Shown: positions 37,149 through 47,350, counted from the first letter of the stretch. The stretch is DNA of 64,000 bases from an uncultured Flavobacteriales bacterium (GCA_903935095.1 CAIZQH010000019.1:62001-126000), one strand, 5' to 3'. The notes: a model not told the origin generated them from the letters alone. Numbers and translations: made by a program.

Positions 37149-38119
37149 CCGATCCGATCAATTACGGAAGTAACGGTGATGTTCTCAATACAGGTGCATT
37201 TCGTCCCTTTTTTGCAAGCGCTACAGTTCGGATCAAACACCATATAATCCGCTTTTGGACCAATTGCGCGCCATCTTCCTGGATCGATAGGTCTGCGCAT
37301 CGAAAACAATCCAATGGCGTGAATCCCTGAAAGTCCTGCGATGTGATAGGGACCAGTTGAGCAAGCAACTAAGGCATTTGAACGTGATATGAATGTGATT
37401 AATTGCTCCAATGACAATTTACCTGTTGTATCGATGATGCGTTCGTGTAATGGAATTAAATTTCGAAACTGCATGCCTTCTTGTTCGGTTCCAGTAAAAC
37501 ACACTGTTTTGCCTGAATCCGCGAGTTGGTAAGCAAGCTCCATGTATTTTACTAAAGGCCATTCTAATGCGCTCCCTTTGGATTTTGGATGAAGGATTAC
37601 TACGTTTTCCTTGGAAAGGGGAAGCCAAATTGGAAGTTCTGCTGGAATTACTTGAAATCGAATCAAGGATGGCAGCTGATCAAAGGACGGAATTTCAGAA
37701 ATTCCTAATGGAGCGAGTAAATGGAAATTTAATTGGGACTCGTGTAAAGATGAGTTTTTACGTGTGAAGCTCGGACGCTCATTGCACGTGAAAAGGTGAA
37801 AAACACGGTGAGATGTTCCAATTCTCATGGGTATTTTCGCTTTTTTAGCTAAAAAAGCCAGTTTTTTGTTTGGAAACACATGGATGATACAATCCGCTTT
37901 CAACTGTTGTAGTTGTGTCGCCAAGGGTTGATTGAGGAGTTCATCGATGTCCCAAAAGGCATCAATGGCTTCAAAACAGCTCACCACTGGACGCGTATAA
38001 TTTTTTCCGATGAAAATAATTTCAGCATCCGGGTATTTATTTTTCAAGGCTTGACAAATGGGCAAGGTCAATGCTACATCGCCGATACTATCCGTTCGAG
38101 AAATCAGTATGCGCTTCAT
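37145..38119 (-). CDS. Glycosyltransferase family 9 (heptosyltransferase-like)
   Basis: 324 residues. Opens with ILISRTDSIGDVALTLPICQAL, the GT9 signature, and has HPKSKGSALEWPL and later LVACSTGPYHIAGLSG, the ADP-heptose-type donor site pattern. A Cys-rich end (CSACKKGTKCTC) is unusual. By family it adds a sugar to the lipopolysaccharide core or a related glycan. Overlaps the neighbours on both sides by 4 bp (GT2 upstream, UbiA-like downstream), so the three are coupled. Confidence 0.93.
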   Translation of the reverse strand: MKRILISRTDSIGDVALTLPICQALKNKYPDAEIIFIGKNYTRPVVSCFEAIDAFWDIDELLNQPLATQLQQLKADCIIHVFPNKKLAFLAKKAKIPMRIGTSHRVFHLFTCNERPSFTRKNSSLHESQLNFHLLAPLGISEIPSFDQLPSLIRFQVIPAELPIWLPLSKENVVILHPKSKGSALEWPLVKYMELAYQLADSGKTVCFTGTEQEGMQFRNLIPLHERIIDTTGKLSLEQLITFISRSNALVACSTGPYHIAGLSGIHAIGLFSMRRPIDPGRWRAIGPKADYMVFDPNCSACKKGTKCTCIENITVTSVIDRIG

Positions 38120-38871
38120 TGCTTACCAGTGTTTAGTTTTCTTAAAAGCCGGTATTTTACGTAAGTTGCATATGCACTCCGCACAGAGATCAAGAATCCC
38201 GTTTTTCCATCCCTAAATCCAGTTTTGATGACAAAACTTTTAACGAATTGATTCAAGACTTTCACATAAAGTAGTCCCCATGAAATGTTCTTCCCCTGGT
38301 CAAAAAGTTCTTTAGCGGCTATTTTACCGAAATAATCAATTTGCTTAAAATGATCTTCCTTCGTGTAATAGGAATAATGGAGTAAATCTCCTGTCAAGCA
38401 GCCGATTTTACCGTCCTCAATAAGTGCCAAGCGGTCATGTGGATTAACGCCCGTCCATGATGCTTTTGACTTCATGACCAAGCGTGTTTTTGTATCTGGA
38501 TACCATCCACAATGTTTCACCCAATATCCACAATAATTGGTGAGTCGATTGAAGGAATACGCTTCGGCTTTGGGGCCATTTTTTACTTGACTGATCGCAG
38601 CGGCTAATTCATCCGTTAAGGCTTCATCCGCATCGAGTGACAGTACCCAATCGGTTTCGGCCATTTGAAGGGCCCTATTTTTTTGTTGAATGTGTCCATC
38701 GAATGCATGCTGAAAAAATGTAACGTGATGGGATTGACAAATCTCTGCAGTTCGGTCCGTTGAAAATGAGTCGAGGACAATGATTTCATCACAAACCAAT
38801 TTCAATGAGCGCAAGCATCGATCGATGTTTCGTTCTTCATTAAAGGTGATGATGACTCCTGTTAATTTCAT
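38116..38871 (-). CDS. Glycosyltransferase family 2 (WaaE/KdtX-like)
   Basis: 251 residues. GT-A fold: LTGVIITFNEERNIDRCLRSL, DEIIVLDSFSTDRT, and LSLDADEAL (the DxD motif). The rest, with NRLTNYCGYWVKHCGWYPD, resembles the WaaE/KdtX group that adds a glucose or similar residue to the inner LPS core. No transmembrane anchor. First gene of the GT2-GT9-UbiA-like group, 27 bp after the lytic transglycosylase gene. Confidence 0.92.
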   Translation of the reverse strand: MKLTGVIITFNEERNIDRCLRSLKLVCDEIIVLDSFSTDRTAEICQSHHVTFFQHAFDGHIQQKNRALQMAETDWVLSLDADEALTDELAAAISQVKNGPKAEAYSFNRLTNYCGYWVKHCGWYPDTKTRLVMKSKASWTGVNPHDRLALIEDGKIGCLTGDLLHYSYYTKEDHFKQIDYFGKIAAKELFDQGKNISWGLLYVKVLNQFVKSFVIKTGFRDGKTGFLISVRSAYATYVKYRLLRKLNTGKQ

Positions 38872-38898
38872 CGCTCCAATTCCTGATTTAACGGTAAT

Positions 38899-40416
38899 TT
38901 ACTTAATTCTGATGCGTTGACCGACTGAAATATTGTTGATGCTTACACCAGGATTCAAGCGTTGGAGTTGTCCTTGACTTAAATTATTTCGTTGGGCTAT
39001 TTTACCGAAGGTATCCCCTGGTTTTACGTTGTAGTATTTTTTAGCAGGTTGAACGGGTCGTGGAGCAGGTGTGGGAGTTGGAGTGGCAGAAAGCGAACTA
39101 AACAATTTCAGTTTTTGTCCAACATAAATATTGGTGGTTTGTAAGCCATTCCATTCCATAATTTGTTCAATGGTCACGTTGTATTTTAGGGCAATATTTT
39201 TTAAGTTCTCTCCAGCTTTGACTTTATGGTATTGAAGGTTTTCATTGGTAGGTTTCAGTGAATCCACGATCAATGGTGTGATGGAGGCAGAGTCGATGTT
39301 TTGTAAAGAGTCCGGTTGGATAATAATGATTGGTTTCGGCGCTGGAGGTTTTGGGGCATAAATGGAATGTTCCATGGCATACAAGGAATCTTCTAGACTT
39401 ACTAGCAGATTTATTTTTTCCATAGGGCCCGTCAAACAACGAGCGGGGGTCATTTTAGGAATGAATGCTGTTTTATAAACGGGATTTAATGCTTTTATTT
39501 CTTCTAAATCCCATGTAGCTAATTGAGCAATGGTATTCATGTGAACCCCATTTTTCATACACATAGTATCTAATTGTGCATTGTGTACTTTCGCTTCCAT
39601 TGGAACAATATTGTGTTCTGCATGGTACGTTATTAAATAAGCGGCTGCAATAAAATTTGGCACATATCCTTGTGTTTCCTGAGGCAAAAAAGGACGTACA
39701 CCCCAATAGGTTGTTTGTCCACCAGAGCGTTTAATGGCATGGTTTACATTTCCCGGTCCGGCGTTATACGCTGCTAATGCTAAATTCCAATCCCCATAAA
39801 TTCCATAAAGTTGTTTCAAATAGCGACATGCAGCATCGGTAGCTTTTTCTGGGTCCATCCGTTCATCGATGTATGAATTTTCTTCCAAGCCAAAATAGAG
39901 TCCGGTTTTATACATAAACTGCCATAATCCCAATGCTCCTGCGCGAGATTTCACTTGAGGACGTAAACCACTTTCAATGACGGACAAGTAGCGAAGTTCT
40001 TGTGGTAATCCGTACTCCGCTAATTTTTCTCCGAATAAATCAAAGTACAAGGCAGAGCGACCCATGACAACGCGTATAAATCCACGTCGTTGAGCGGCAA
40101 AAAACTTGATTGTAGAAAGGGTTGCAGCATTACAGTCCATGTGAAACGGACTTTTTTTACTCATTTCTTCTAAGCGCTGGCAATATACCTCATCTGAGAA
40201 CGACGGAACTTGATTCGGTTCATAATTCAATGAATTAATGATGGAGTCGTAATTGTATTGATTGGCATACTCCGAATAAAACAAGTTCAAACTTTGCTGA
40301 ACCGTATTAAAGAAAGCATCTGGATTAAGGGTATCTGCTGGTCTAATGAGGTGTGCAGGTTTTTGCCCAAACGAAAAACCAGCGACCATTAAAAAGACAA
40401 ACAAAATTCCTTTCAT
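38899..40416 (-). CDS. MltD-like lytic transglycosylase with two LysM domains
   Basis: 505 residues with a signal peptide (GFSFGQ). The SLT domain (~125-290) has VIESGL with catalytic Glu at ~144, GALGLWQFM, and ALAAYNAGPGNV. Then a Pro/Ser linker, LysM 1 (~394-437, YHKVKAGENLKNIA) and LysM 2 (~461-505, YYNVKPGDTFGKIA), the two being joined by a Pro/Thr-rich linker. It cleaves peptidoglycan glycans, leaving 1,6-anhydro ends. Overlaps gatA by 4 bp. Confidence 0.95.
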   Translation of the reverse strand: MKGILFVFLMVAGFSFGQKPAHLIRPADTLNPDAFFNTVQQSLNLFYSEYANQYNYDSIINSLNYEPNQVPSFSDEVYCQRLEEMSKKSPFHMDCNAATLSTIKFFAAQRRGFIRVVMGRSALYFDLFGEKLAEYGLPQELRYLSVIESGLRPQVKSRAGALGLWQFMYKTGLYFGLEENSYIDERMDPEKATDAACRYLKQLYGIYGDWNLALAAYNAGPGNVNHAIKRSGGQTTYWGVRPFLPQETQGYVPNFIAAAYLITYHAEHNIVPMEAKVHNAQLDTMCMKNGVHMNTIAQLATWDLEEIKALNPVYKTAFIPKMTPARCLTGPMEKINLLVSLEDSLYAMEHSIYAPKPPAPKPIIIIQPDSLQNIDSASITPLIVDSLKPTNENLQYHKVKAGENLKNIALKYNVTIEQIMEWNGLQTTNIYVGQKLKLFSSLSATPTPTPAPRPVQPAKKYYNVKPGDTFGKIAQRNNLSQGQLQRLNPGVSINNISVGQRIRIK

Positions 40417-41819
40417 ATTAATTCCTCCACTTTTTTAACTCCATGGAACAACAATTCCTCCTGAAAACAGTCAGCCATCAACTGAATTCCGTATGGGAGT
40501 CCATTTGAATGAACGCGAAAAGGCATACTGATGGCCGGATTACCGGTTAAATTAGCATGAACCGTAAAAATATCTTGTAAGTACATTTGAATCGGATCTT
40601 TCACGGTATTTTTCTCAAAGGCAGTACCTGGAGTTGTCGGGAGAAGCAACAAGTCTACGTTTTTAAAGAAATCATCTGTTCGATTTTTTAGTACCCTTCT
40701 TACTTTTTGTCCTTGGGTATAATACGCATCATAAAAGCCATGTGAAAGAACGAATGTCCCGGTCATAATGCGGCGTTTCACTTCTGGCCCAAATCCTTCT
40801 GTTCGTGATTTAATGTATGTTTGCTCTACTCCTTTCGCTTCTTGACTACGGTAACCAAAATGGACACCATCAAAGCGCGATAGATTGGAAGACGCTTCAG
40901 CGGTTGTTAAGACATAATACGTTGGAACAAGATAATCCATGAATGGAAAACTTAATTCCGATACTTCGTGTCCGGCATCTTTCAACTTTTGAATGAGTTC
41001 CGTTAAATTTTGACGGACTTCTGGATCTAGTCCTTCGTGATGAATACACTCACTAATGAGTCCGATTTTTAGTTTTTCAGGAAATGATGTTGTTTCATTC
41101 TTCACCACGTTTGATGAAGTTGTTGCATCCATTTCATCCGCTCCTGCGCTACATTCATAGATCAATTGAGCATCTGCTGCAGAATTGGTAAAAGAACCAA
41201 TTTGATCGAAGGAGGAAGCATAGGCGATTAAGCCGTAACGACTCATGCGACCATATGTTGGTTTTAAGCCGTAGGTTCCTGTCCAAGAGGCAGGTTGACG
41301 AACGGATCCACCCGTATCGCTTCCTAATGTGATGGTACATAAATTTGCACTTGCCGCAACAGCGCTTCCACCAGAAGAACCACCTGGAACATGATTTGCT
41401 TTCCAATTATTTTCAACGGATCCGAAAGCAGATGTTTCGTTGGAACTTCCCATGGCAAATTCATCACAATTCAATCGTCCAATAACGATTGCATCTTGAT
41501 CCAATAAACGTTGTAGAACAGTAGAGGTATAGAGCGATGTAAATCCTTCCAAAATTTTAGAAGAAGCACTTACTCGGTGATTTTTATAGCAAATATTGTC
41601 TTTGATTCCGATGACAACACCGGCAAGGGGTCCTGCGGTGCCATTTTTCACTTTTTCATCGACCAATGTCGCATTTTCCAGAACAGAATCTGTAAACACT
41701 TCTAAAAAAGCATTCAGGTGCTTATTTTCTTCGATACGTTGAAGATAGCTTTGAGTAATATCCAAAACCGATTCACCTGAAAGCACTGCTTTCTGAACAT
41801 CACCAATCGTACGATACAT
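40413..41819 (-). CDS. gatA: Glu-tRNA(Gln)/Asp-tRNA(Asn) amidotransferase subunit A
   Basis: 468 residues. Amidase-signature triad: Lys at ~73 in GIKDNICYKN, cis-Ser and Ser in GGSSGGSAVA and LGSDTGGSVRQPAS (~145-175). With GatB and GatC it converts Glu-tRNA(Gln) to Gln-tRNA(Gln), and provides ammonia from glutamine; gatB and gatC are not in the window. It starts 7 bp after tatA. Notably a tRNA-Gln gene lies at 61.4 kb, unlinked. Confidence 0.96.
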   Translation of the reverse strand: MYRTIGDVQKAVLSGESVLDITQSYLQRIEENKHLNAFLEVFTDSVLENATLVDEKVKNGTAGPLAGVVIGIKDNICYKNHRVSASSKILEGFTSLYTSTVLQRLLDQDAIVIGRLNCDEFAMGSSNETSAFGSVENNWKANHVPGGSSGGSAVAASANLCTITLGSDTGGSVRQPASWTGTYGLKPTYGRMSRYGLIAYASSFDQIGSFTNSAADAQLIYECSAGADEMDATTSSNVVKNETTSFPEKLKIGLISECIHHEGLDPEVRQNLTELIQKLKDAGHEVSELSFPFMDYLVPTYYVLTTAEASSNLSRFDGVHFGYRSQEAKGVEQTYIKSRTEGFGPEVKRRIMTGTFVLSHGFYDAYYTQGQKVRRVLKNRTDDFFKNVDLLLLPTTPGTAFEKNTVKDPIQMYLQDIFTVHANLTGNPAISMPFRVHSNGLPYGIQLMADCFQEELLFHGVKKVEELI

Positions 41820-41826
41820 GAGAATC

Positions 41827-42015
41827 TTATTTATCGTCAGCTTTGATCTCTGTGGAAGAACTCGTTGTTTCTTCTACTTCTCCTTTAGAAGCATCCTTGA
41901 ATTCTTTTACGCCTTTTCCAAGTCCACGCATTAATTCAGGGATTTTCTTTCCTCCGAAAAACAAAAGGATGATTACTAAAATAAGGATGATTTCTGTTGG
42001 TCCTAACTTACCCAT
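41827..42015 (-). CDS. tatA: Twin-arginine translocase subunit TatA/E
   Basis: 62 residues: one N-terminal membrane helix ([24 protein letters not shown]), the FGGKKIPEL hinge, an amphipathic helix ([13 protein letters not shown]) and an acidic tail. This is the pore-forming Tat component. The Tat system is needed for ActB, encoded 12-15 kb upstream on the same strand, which has a twin-arginine signal. A TAGTTTTG box lies 25 nt upstream (42048-42041). Confidence 0.93.
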   Translation of the reverse strand: MGKLGPTEIILILVIILLFFGGKKIPELMRGLGKGVKEFKDASKGEVEETTSSSTEIKADDK

Positions 42016-42040
42016 AAGATTTCTTTTAAAGGATGAAACA

Positions 42041-42048
42041 CAAAACTA
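42041..42048 (-). promoter_or_regulatory. -7 box for tatA
   Basis: TAGTTTTG, an exact TAnnTTTG match in the 73-bp gap after infB, 25 nt before the tatA ATG. No correctly spaced TTG, so it could be a secondary promoter or chance. Confidence 0.35.
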
Positions 42049-42088
42049 CGCAAAAAAGCAAGTAGAAATACCCTTCAGCCTAATTTGA

Positions 42089-44857
42089 CTATAATTTTCT
42101 TGCTACTTCAACTTCCTCGTATGCTTCTATGATATCACCGATTTTAATGTCGTTGTATTTATCGATATTCAAACCACATTCGTAGTTATTTTTCACTTCC
42201 TTAACATCGTCTTTGAAGCGTTTCAGTGAACCTAATAAACCAGTATGAACAACAATTCCATCGCGGATTACGCGGATTTTGGAAGAGCGTTTGATGACAC
42301 CGTCCATGACATAACAACCAGCAATTGTTCCCACTTTCGTAATATCAAAAGTCTCGCGGATCTCCGCTGAACCAAGAATTTGCTCTTCAATATCTGGAGA
42401 AAGCATTCCTTCCATTGCAGCTTTAATTTCTTCGATAGCTTTGTAAATTACAGAGTAAAGTCGAATATCGATTTGCTCACTTTCAGCCAATTTACGTGCA
42501 GTCAATGAAGGTCGAACTTGGAATCCAATGATGATTGCATCGGATGCAGAAGCTAAGTTGACATCGGCCTCTGTGATTGCCCCTACGCCTTTCAAGATAA
42601 TGTTCACTTGGATTTCCTCCGTTGATAAGTTCAATAAAGCATCAGAAAGTGCTTCAATAGAACCATCCACGTCACCTTTCACGATGATGTTCAATTCTTT
42701 AAAGTCTCCAATTGCCAAACGACGACCAATTTCATCCAAGGTAATGTGTTTCGTTGTACGAAGTCCTTGTTCACGGTATAACTGTTCGCGTTTCGTAGCA
42801 ATGGCTTTCGCTTCTTTTTCGTCGTCGAGAATGTGGAATTTATCACCTGCATTAGGTGCTCCACCGATTCCTAATACAGAAACTGGACAAGCTGGCCCTG
42901 CTTCTTTCAAAGCAACGCCATGTTCATCATGCATCGCACGCACTTTACCAAAGTATCTTCCAACAAGAACGACATCTCCTACGTGCATGGTTCCTGATTC
43001 AACGAGCATATTGGTCACATAACCTTTTCCTTTATCCAAAGAAGATTCTATGACAGTTCCAACTGCGTTTTTGTTTGGATTTGCTTTTAATTCTAGGATT
43101 TCAGCTTCTAAAAGTACTTTATCTAATAATGCATCAATATTTAAATTCTGTTTTGCAGAAATTTCCTGTACTTGGTATTTTCCTCCCCAATCTTCCACCA
43201 AGATATTCATGGCTGATAACTGTTCTCTGATTCGATCTGGATTAGCTCCAGGCTTATCGATTTTATTGATCGCAAAGATCATTGGGACATTCGCCGCTTG
43301 GGCGTGAGAAATCGCTTCTTTCGTTTGTGGCATGACGTCATCATCCGCTGCTACAATAATAATGGCAACATCGGTTACTTGAGCTCCACGAGCACGCATG
43401 GCTGTAAAGGCCTCGTGACCTGGAGTATCCAAGAAAGTCATTTTTCGATCATCTTTTAAAGTCACCGAATACGCTCCAATATGCTGGGTGATTCCACCTG
43501 CTTCACCTTCTGTTACATTCGCATTACGAATTCTATCGAGCAATGATGTTTTACCGTGGTCAACGTGACCCATCACGGTAATAATTGGTGGACGATTAAT
43601 GAGATCCTCTGGTTTATCTTCAACTGTTTGAATTGCATCTTGTACTTCTGCGCTAACAAATTCCGTTTCGAATCCAAATTCGTCTGCGACAATGTGAATT
43701 GTTTCAGCATCTAAACGTTGGTTAATGGAAGCAAAGATTCCCAAGGACATACATACCGAAATGACTTGTGTTGGTTGCACGTTCATCATGGAAGCTAACT
43801 CAGAAACCGTAACGAATTCCGTTAATTTTAAGATTTTATCTTCCAACTCCGCAGCAGCCATTTCTTCTTGGCGTTTTTGTTGGAAAGTATCTCTTTTCAA
43901 ACGTCTATTTTTAGACGCTTTGGATTTACCTCCTTGATTTGAAAGTCGCGCTAGGGTATCCTTAATTTCTTTTTGAATATCGGTTGCAGAAATTTCTGGC
44001 TTATCGACTCTTGGACCTTTATTAGCAGGATTATTACCTGTGTTAGGGCGTGTATTTCCAGGAGTTGTACTTGGTGCTGGAGTTTCTACTTTCTTAATGC
44101 GTTTGCGTTTTCTTTTCGCGTCATCATTTGATGAGGCAACTGGATTTCTTGGTCTTTCGACTGGCAATTCAATTTTACCTAAAACCGTTGGTCCGCTTAG
44201 TACTTGACGTTCAAAACGAATGGTTTCAATGAGTGGTACAACATTCGGTTTTTCCTCTACTTTGGGATCAACGACCGGAGCTTTTGGTTTTTCCTCTGCT
44301 TTTGGCGCAGGTACAGGTGTTGTTTTTGCTTTTGTTACAGGCTCATCTTTTTTCTTATCCGGGCGTGTACGTTGATTGATGGCAGAAAGATCAATTTTTC
44401 CAATCACATTTACGTGATTACTTTCGACAGGTGTTATTTCCGGCGTATGATCAATTTCTTTTGATTCTTCGGATTGTTCTGGTTCTTTTACTTGCTCTGG
44501 TGTTGCAGCTATTGGTTTTTCCGTAGCATAAACTTGGCGTTTAATCTCATCCAAGTTAATCGCATCTCCCTCATCCTCATCTTCAGATGATTCTTGTATT
44601 TTTGGCGCATCCGCAGGTTTGTCGCTCAAGGTGACAGACTCACGTTTTTCTCTACGAGAGGTGGCTTTTGATTGCTCTTTCATAGATTGATCAGCTGCAT
44701 ATTCTTGACGCAAAAGTTCAAAATGCTCCTGCTCCAAACGCGTGTTTGGATTGGAATCAATTTTAATTCCTTTAGACTCTAAGAACTCTACCAAGGTTGG
44801 TAATCCAACATTGAGCTCTCCTGCTGCTTTTCCTAATCGAATCGGTTTTCCCGCCAT
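42089..44857 (-). CDS. infB: Translation initiation factor IF-2
   Basis: 922 residues. IF-2 N-terminal region ([23 protein letters not shown]), a long low-complexity charged linker with Lys/Pro/Glu repeats (~50-300), and the conserved core: G1 GHVDHGKTS (~425-433), G3 [10 protein letters not shown]4 NKID, followed by domains II-IV. It positions initiator tRNA on the ribosome. Lies 36 bp after nusA, in the common rimP-nusA-infB order. Confidence 0.97.
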   Translation of the reverse strand: MAGKPIRLGKAAGELNVGLPTLVEFLESKGIKIDSNPNTRLEQEHFELLRQEYAADQSMKEQSKATSRREKRESVTLSDKPADAPKIQESSEDEDEGDAINLDEIKRQVYATEKPIAATPEQVKEPEQSEESKEIDHTPEITPVESNHVNVIGKIDLSAINQRTRPDKKKDEPVTKAKTTPVPAPKAEEKPKAPVVDPKVEEKPNVVPLIETIRFERQVLSGPTVLGKIELPVERPRNPVASSNDDAKRKRKRIKKVETPAPSTTPGNTRPNTGNNPANKGPRVDKPEISATDIQKEIKDTLARLSNQGGKSKASKNRRLKRDTFQQKRQEEMAAAELEDKILKLTEFVTVSELASMMNVQPTQVISVCMSLGIFASINQRLDAETIHIVADEFGFETEFVSAEVQDAIQTVEDKPEDLINRPPIITVMGHVDHGKTSLLDRIRNANVTEGEAGGITQHIGAYSVTLKDDRKMTFLDTPGHEAFTAMRARGAQVTDVAIIIVAADDDVMPQTKEAISHAQAANVPMIFAINKIDKPGANPDRIREQLSAMNILVEDWGGKYQVQEISAKQNLNIDALLDKVLLEAEILELKANPNKNAVGTVIESSLDKGKGYVTNMLVESGTMHVGDVVLVGRYFGKVRAMHDEHGVALKEAGPACPVSVLGIGGAPNAGDKFHILDDEKEAKAIATKREQLYREQGLRTTKHITLDEIGRRLAIGDFKELNIIVKGDVDGSIEALSDALLNLSTEEIQVNIILKGVGAITEADVNLASASDAIIIGFQVRPSLTARKLAESEQIDIRLYSVIYKAIEEIKAAMEGMLSPDIEEQILGSAEIRETFDITKVGTIAGCYVMDGVIKRSSKIRVIRDGIVVHTGLLGSLKRFKDDVKEVKNNYECGLNIDKYNDIKIGDIIEAYEEVEVARKL

Positions 44858-44893
44858 ATTTATCCTTTTACGCTTCTGTAAGTGGAGTTAAAT

Positions 44894-46129
44894 TTATTCA
44901 AATTCTGCTTGTAAAATTCGGAATACTTCCTCAATCGTTTCTTTTTCAAGATCCGTACGCGACACTAAATCATCAACGCCAATTTCCAAAACAGATTTCG
45001 CTGTATCACAGCCAATTGCTTTTAATTCGTCGATAATCCAGCTATCGATTTCATCAGCGAATTCCTCTAAATCAACATCCTCTACATCTACTTCTCCGTC
45101 ACGGTATACATCAATTTCGTATCCGCTTAATTTTCCAGCCAATTTAATATTGTTACCACCTTTACCGATAGCTAATGACACTTGGTCTGGTTTCAAGTAT
45201 ACTTTTACTCTTTTTTCCTCTTCTAATATTTCCATTGACGTCACTTTCGCCGGAGATAAAGCTCTTTGAATCAACAACTGATTATTCGTTGTATAATTAA
45301 TGACGTCGATATTTTCATTTCTTAATTCACGCACAATTCCATGAATACGGGAGCCTTTCATTCCCACACAAGCTCCAACTGGGTCAATACGGTCATCGTA
45401 AGACTCAACGGCTACTTTGGCACGCTCTCCTGGCTCACGAACAATTTTCTTGATGGTAATTAATCCGTCAAATACTTCCGGAACCTCTAATTCGAACAAA
45501 CGCTCTAAGAATTCTGGAGCCGTACGAGACAAGATAATTACCGGAGTACTATTTCTCATATCCACTTTTGCGACTACAGCGCGAACCGACTCTCCTTTTT
45601 TGAAGAAGTCCGATGGAATTTGCTCGGATTTGGGAAGAATCAATTCGTTGTTATCATCATCCATGACAAGAATTTCTTTTTTCCAAACTTGGTATACTTC
45701 ACCCGTAACAATTTCTCCGATACGTTCTTTGTATTTCTTGTATAGGTGATCTTTTTCAAGTTCTAAAATGCGTGAAATTAAATTTTGACGCAAAGACAAG
45801 ACATTGCGACGTCCGAAATCAATAAACTTGAATTCTTCAGTAACTTCCTCTCCAATTTCAAAATCTGGTTCAATTTTAATCGCATCGGAATAAGCAATTT
45901 CTGTGTTTGGATCTTCCACTTCACCATCATCAACAATTTCTTTATTCAAGAAAATCTGAACATCTCCTTTATCGATATTTACGATAATGTCAATGTGCTC
46001 ATCTGTATTAAACTTTTTCTTGAACATCGCTCGGAAAACATCCTCCAAGACATGTTGCATTGTTTGTTTATCAATGTTTTTTAATTCCTTAAACTCCGAG
46101 AACGAGTCAACTAGTTCCGTACTATTCAT
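44894..46129 (-). CDS. nusA: Transcription factor NusA
   Basis: 411 residues. N-terminal polymerase-binding domain (~1-130), S1 domain (GEIVTGEVYQVWKKEILV, ~140-205), two KH domains (RIDPVGACVGMKGSRIHGIVREL and QVSLAIGKGGNNIKLAGKL), and an acidic tail with one helix-hairpin segment (IDELKAIGCDTAKSVLEIG). It modulates pausing, termination and antitermination. Starts 5 bp after rimP. Confidence 0.97.
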   Translation of the reverse strand: MNSTELVDSFSEFKELKNIDKQTMQHVLEDVFRAMFKKKFNTDEHIDIIVNIDKGDVQIFLNKEIVDDGEVEDPNTEIAYSDAIKIEPDFEIGEEVTEEFKFIDFGRRNVLSLRQNLISRILELEKDHLYKKYKERIGEIVTGEVYQVWKKEILVMDDDNNELILPKSEQIPSDFFKKGESVRAVVAKVDMRNSTPVIILSRTAPEFLERLFELEVPEVFDGLITIKKIVREPGERAKVAVESYDDRIDPVGACVGMKGSRIHGIVRELRNENIDVINYTTNNQLLIQRALSPAKVTSMEILEEEKRVKVYLKPDQVSLAIGKGGNNIKLAGKLSGYEIDVYRDGEVDVEDVDLEEFADEIDSWIIDELKAIGCDTAKSVLEIGVDDLVSRTDLEKETIEEVFRILQAEFE

Positions 46130-46134
46130 AGCGT

Positions 46135-46611
46135 TTATTTAAAAGATATTACAATTTTAGACTCTTTTATTTCAGTTAAGGGAAGCTCTAGTATTTCTTC
46201 CACTTGTATTTTCCTTTTTTTCTCCTCTGAACTTTGCATAGAAATTTGTTTCACGACGATGCTTGCATCTGTTACTTTCATGAGCTCACCTTCATACTTA
46301 TCCCCACTTTTCATCACTACCTTGAAACTGCGTCCAATGTTTTTTGAGTACTGGTTAATATGTCTAATAGGTTTGTCTAGTCCAGCCGAGGAAACGTGCA
46401 ATTCAAAGTCTTGCTTTTCTCGATCTAGGTTGTGTTCAATGTTTCTAGAGACAGAAACACAATCGTTTACCGATACACCACCTTTGATTTTGTCCAATTC
46501 AACGTTAATCACATTGCTTGATGAGATGGTCAATTCTACGACGTATAGGCCATTGTCGAGTTCGGCAATGCGCTCGTCGATTAATTCTAATATGAGTTTT
46601 TTATCTAACAT
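46135..46611 (-). CDS. rimP: Ribosome maturation factor RimP
   Basis: 158 residues from the ATG at 46611 (MLDKK...), which fits the family opening; in-frame ATGs at 46662 and 46683 would add 17 or 24 residues. RimP N-domain (LYVVELTISSSNVINVELD, NDCVSVSRNIEHNLDR, HVSSAGLDKPIRHINQY) and C-terminal SH3-like barrel (KYEGELMKVTDASIVVK). Needed for 30S assembly. First gene of rimP-nusA-infB, with a strong promoter and a hairpin leader. Confidence 0.93.
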   Translation of the reverse strand: MLDKKLILELIDERIAELDNGLYVVELTISSSNVINVELDKIKGGVSVNDCVSVSRNIEHNLDREKQDFELHVSSAGLDKPIRHINQYSKNIGRSFKVVMKSGDKYEGELMKVTDASIVVKQISMQSSEEKKRKIQVEEILELPLTEIKESKIVISFK

Positions 46612-46624
46612 TTGTTGTAATAAA

Positions 46625-46646
46625 AGAGGGGACTTTCGTCCCCTCT
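46625..46646 (-). promoter_or_regulatory. GAAA-loop hairpin in the rimP leader
   Basis: On the minus strand A-GAGGGGAC-GAAA-GTCCCCTC-T: a perfect 9-bp stem with a GNRA tetraloop, followed by TTTATTA and, 13 nt on, the rimP ATG. It looks like an attenuator or a translation-control hairpin. The stem lies in an open frame continuous with rimP. Confidence 0.65.
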
Positions 46647-46672
46647 CACTGCATTCGTTCATAAATGTGGTA

Positions 46673-46704
46673 CAAATATACATCCTTTATATGGATTTAC
46701 AAAA
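46673..46704 (-). promoter_or_regulatory. Full consensus promoter of the rimP-nusA-infB operon
   Basis: TTTTG (46704-46700), 19-nt spacer, TATATTTG (46680-46673) on the minus strand: the best consensus match in the window. Transcription should start at about 46667, giving a ~55-nt leader to the rimP ATG at 46611. Confidence 0.75.
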
Positions 46705-46715
46705 TCAATTGGACT

Positions 46716-46723
46716 TATCTTTG
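46716..46723 (+). promoter_or_regulatory. -7 box abutting the DUF3109 start
   Basis: TATCTTTG, an exact TAnnTTTG match, with 4 nt (ATGT) before the ATG at 46728. No TTG at the right spacing. It lies beside the rimP promoter in back-to-back arrangement. Confidence 0.5.
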
Positions 46724-46727
46724 ATGT

Positions 46728-47297
46728 ATGCTTATAGAAATAGAAAATAAAATCATTACAACCGAGTTATTCGAACGGAAATTCGTGTGTGACCTAAACG
46801 CCTGTAAAGGCGCTTGTTGTGTGGAAGGTGATGGCGGCGCGCCCTTAACCATAGAAGAAGTTGCAATTATCGAGGAAAACTATGAGCAAATAACTACTCA
46901 CATGCGTCCAGAAGGAATCGCTAATGTAACTGAAAAAGGTATTTATTACATGGATGGCGAAGGTCATCCAGCCACGACACTCGTAAACGGGAAAGAATGT
47001 TCCTTTGTTTATTTTGATGAGTCAGGAATCACAAAATGCGCCATAGAAAAAGCGTATTTAGAAAAGGAAATAGATTTTAAAAAGCCTATTTCCTGCCACT
47101 TATACCCCATTCGCGTAAAGCAGTTTAACCACATTACTGCCTTGAATTATGAAGAGTGGCATATTTGTAAACCAGCTTGTGCTTGTGGTGAAAAATTAGA
47201 TGTTCCAGTCTTTAAATTCTTGAAAGAACCTTTAATCCGCGCTTTCGGAACTTCCTTTTATGACGAATTAGTTGCCATAGAAAAAGAAATAAATTAG
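46728..47297 (+). CDS. DUF3109 family cysteine-rich protein
   Basis: 189 residues. Cysteines are grouped: CDLNACKGACC (~22-32), KECSF, CAIEK, SCHLYPI, and CKPACACG (~150-157). This resembles the CxxxxCC iron-sulfur or zinc-binding motif of YkgJ-like proteins and is the DUF3109 signature. No signal peptide. A metal cluster is inferred. It is a single gene, divergent from rimP and convergent with coxA, with a shared terminator behind it. Confidence 0.88.
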   Translation: MLIEIENKIITTELFERKFVCDLNACKGACCVEGDGGAPLTIEEVAIIEENYEQITTHMRPEGIANVTEKGIYYMDGEGHPATTLVNGKECSFVYFDESGITKCAIEKAYLEKEIDFKKPISCHLYPIRVKQFNHITALNYEEWHICKPACACGEKLDVPVFKFLKEPLIRAFGTSFYDELVAIEKEIN

Positions 47298-47311
47298 AAA
47301 GTAAATCGCAT

Positions 47312-47345
47312 AAAAAAGTCCCGACAATAATGTCGGGACTTTTTT
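47312..47345. terminator. Bidirectional terminator between DUF3109 gene and coxA
   Basis: AGTCCCGACA-ataa-TGTCGGGACT (47317-47340) with A-run before and T-run after: a 10-bp stem, extended by A/T pairs, flanked for termination in both directions. It serves the convergent DUF3109 gene and the act-cox operon. Confidence 0.92.
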
Positions 47346-47350
47346 ATGTA

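Noticed and set aside
46728..47297. DUF3109 gene as part of the rimP or cox operons
   Set aside because: It is on the opposite strand with its own promoter box and a bidirectional terminator after it.
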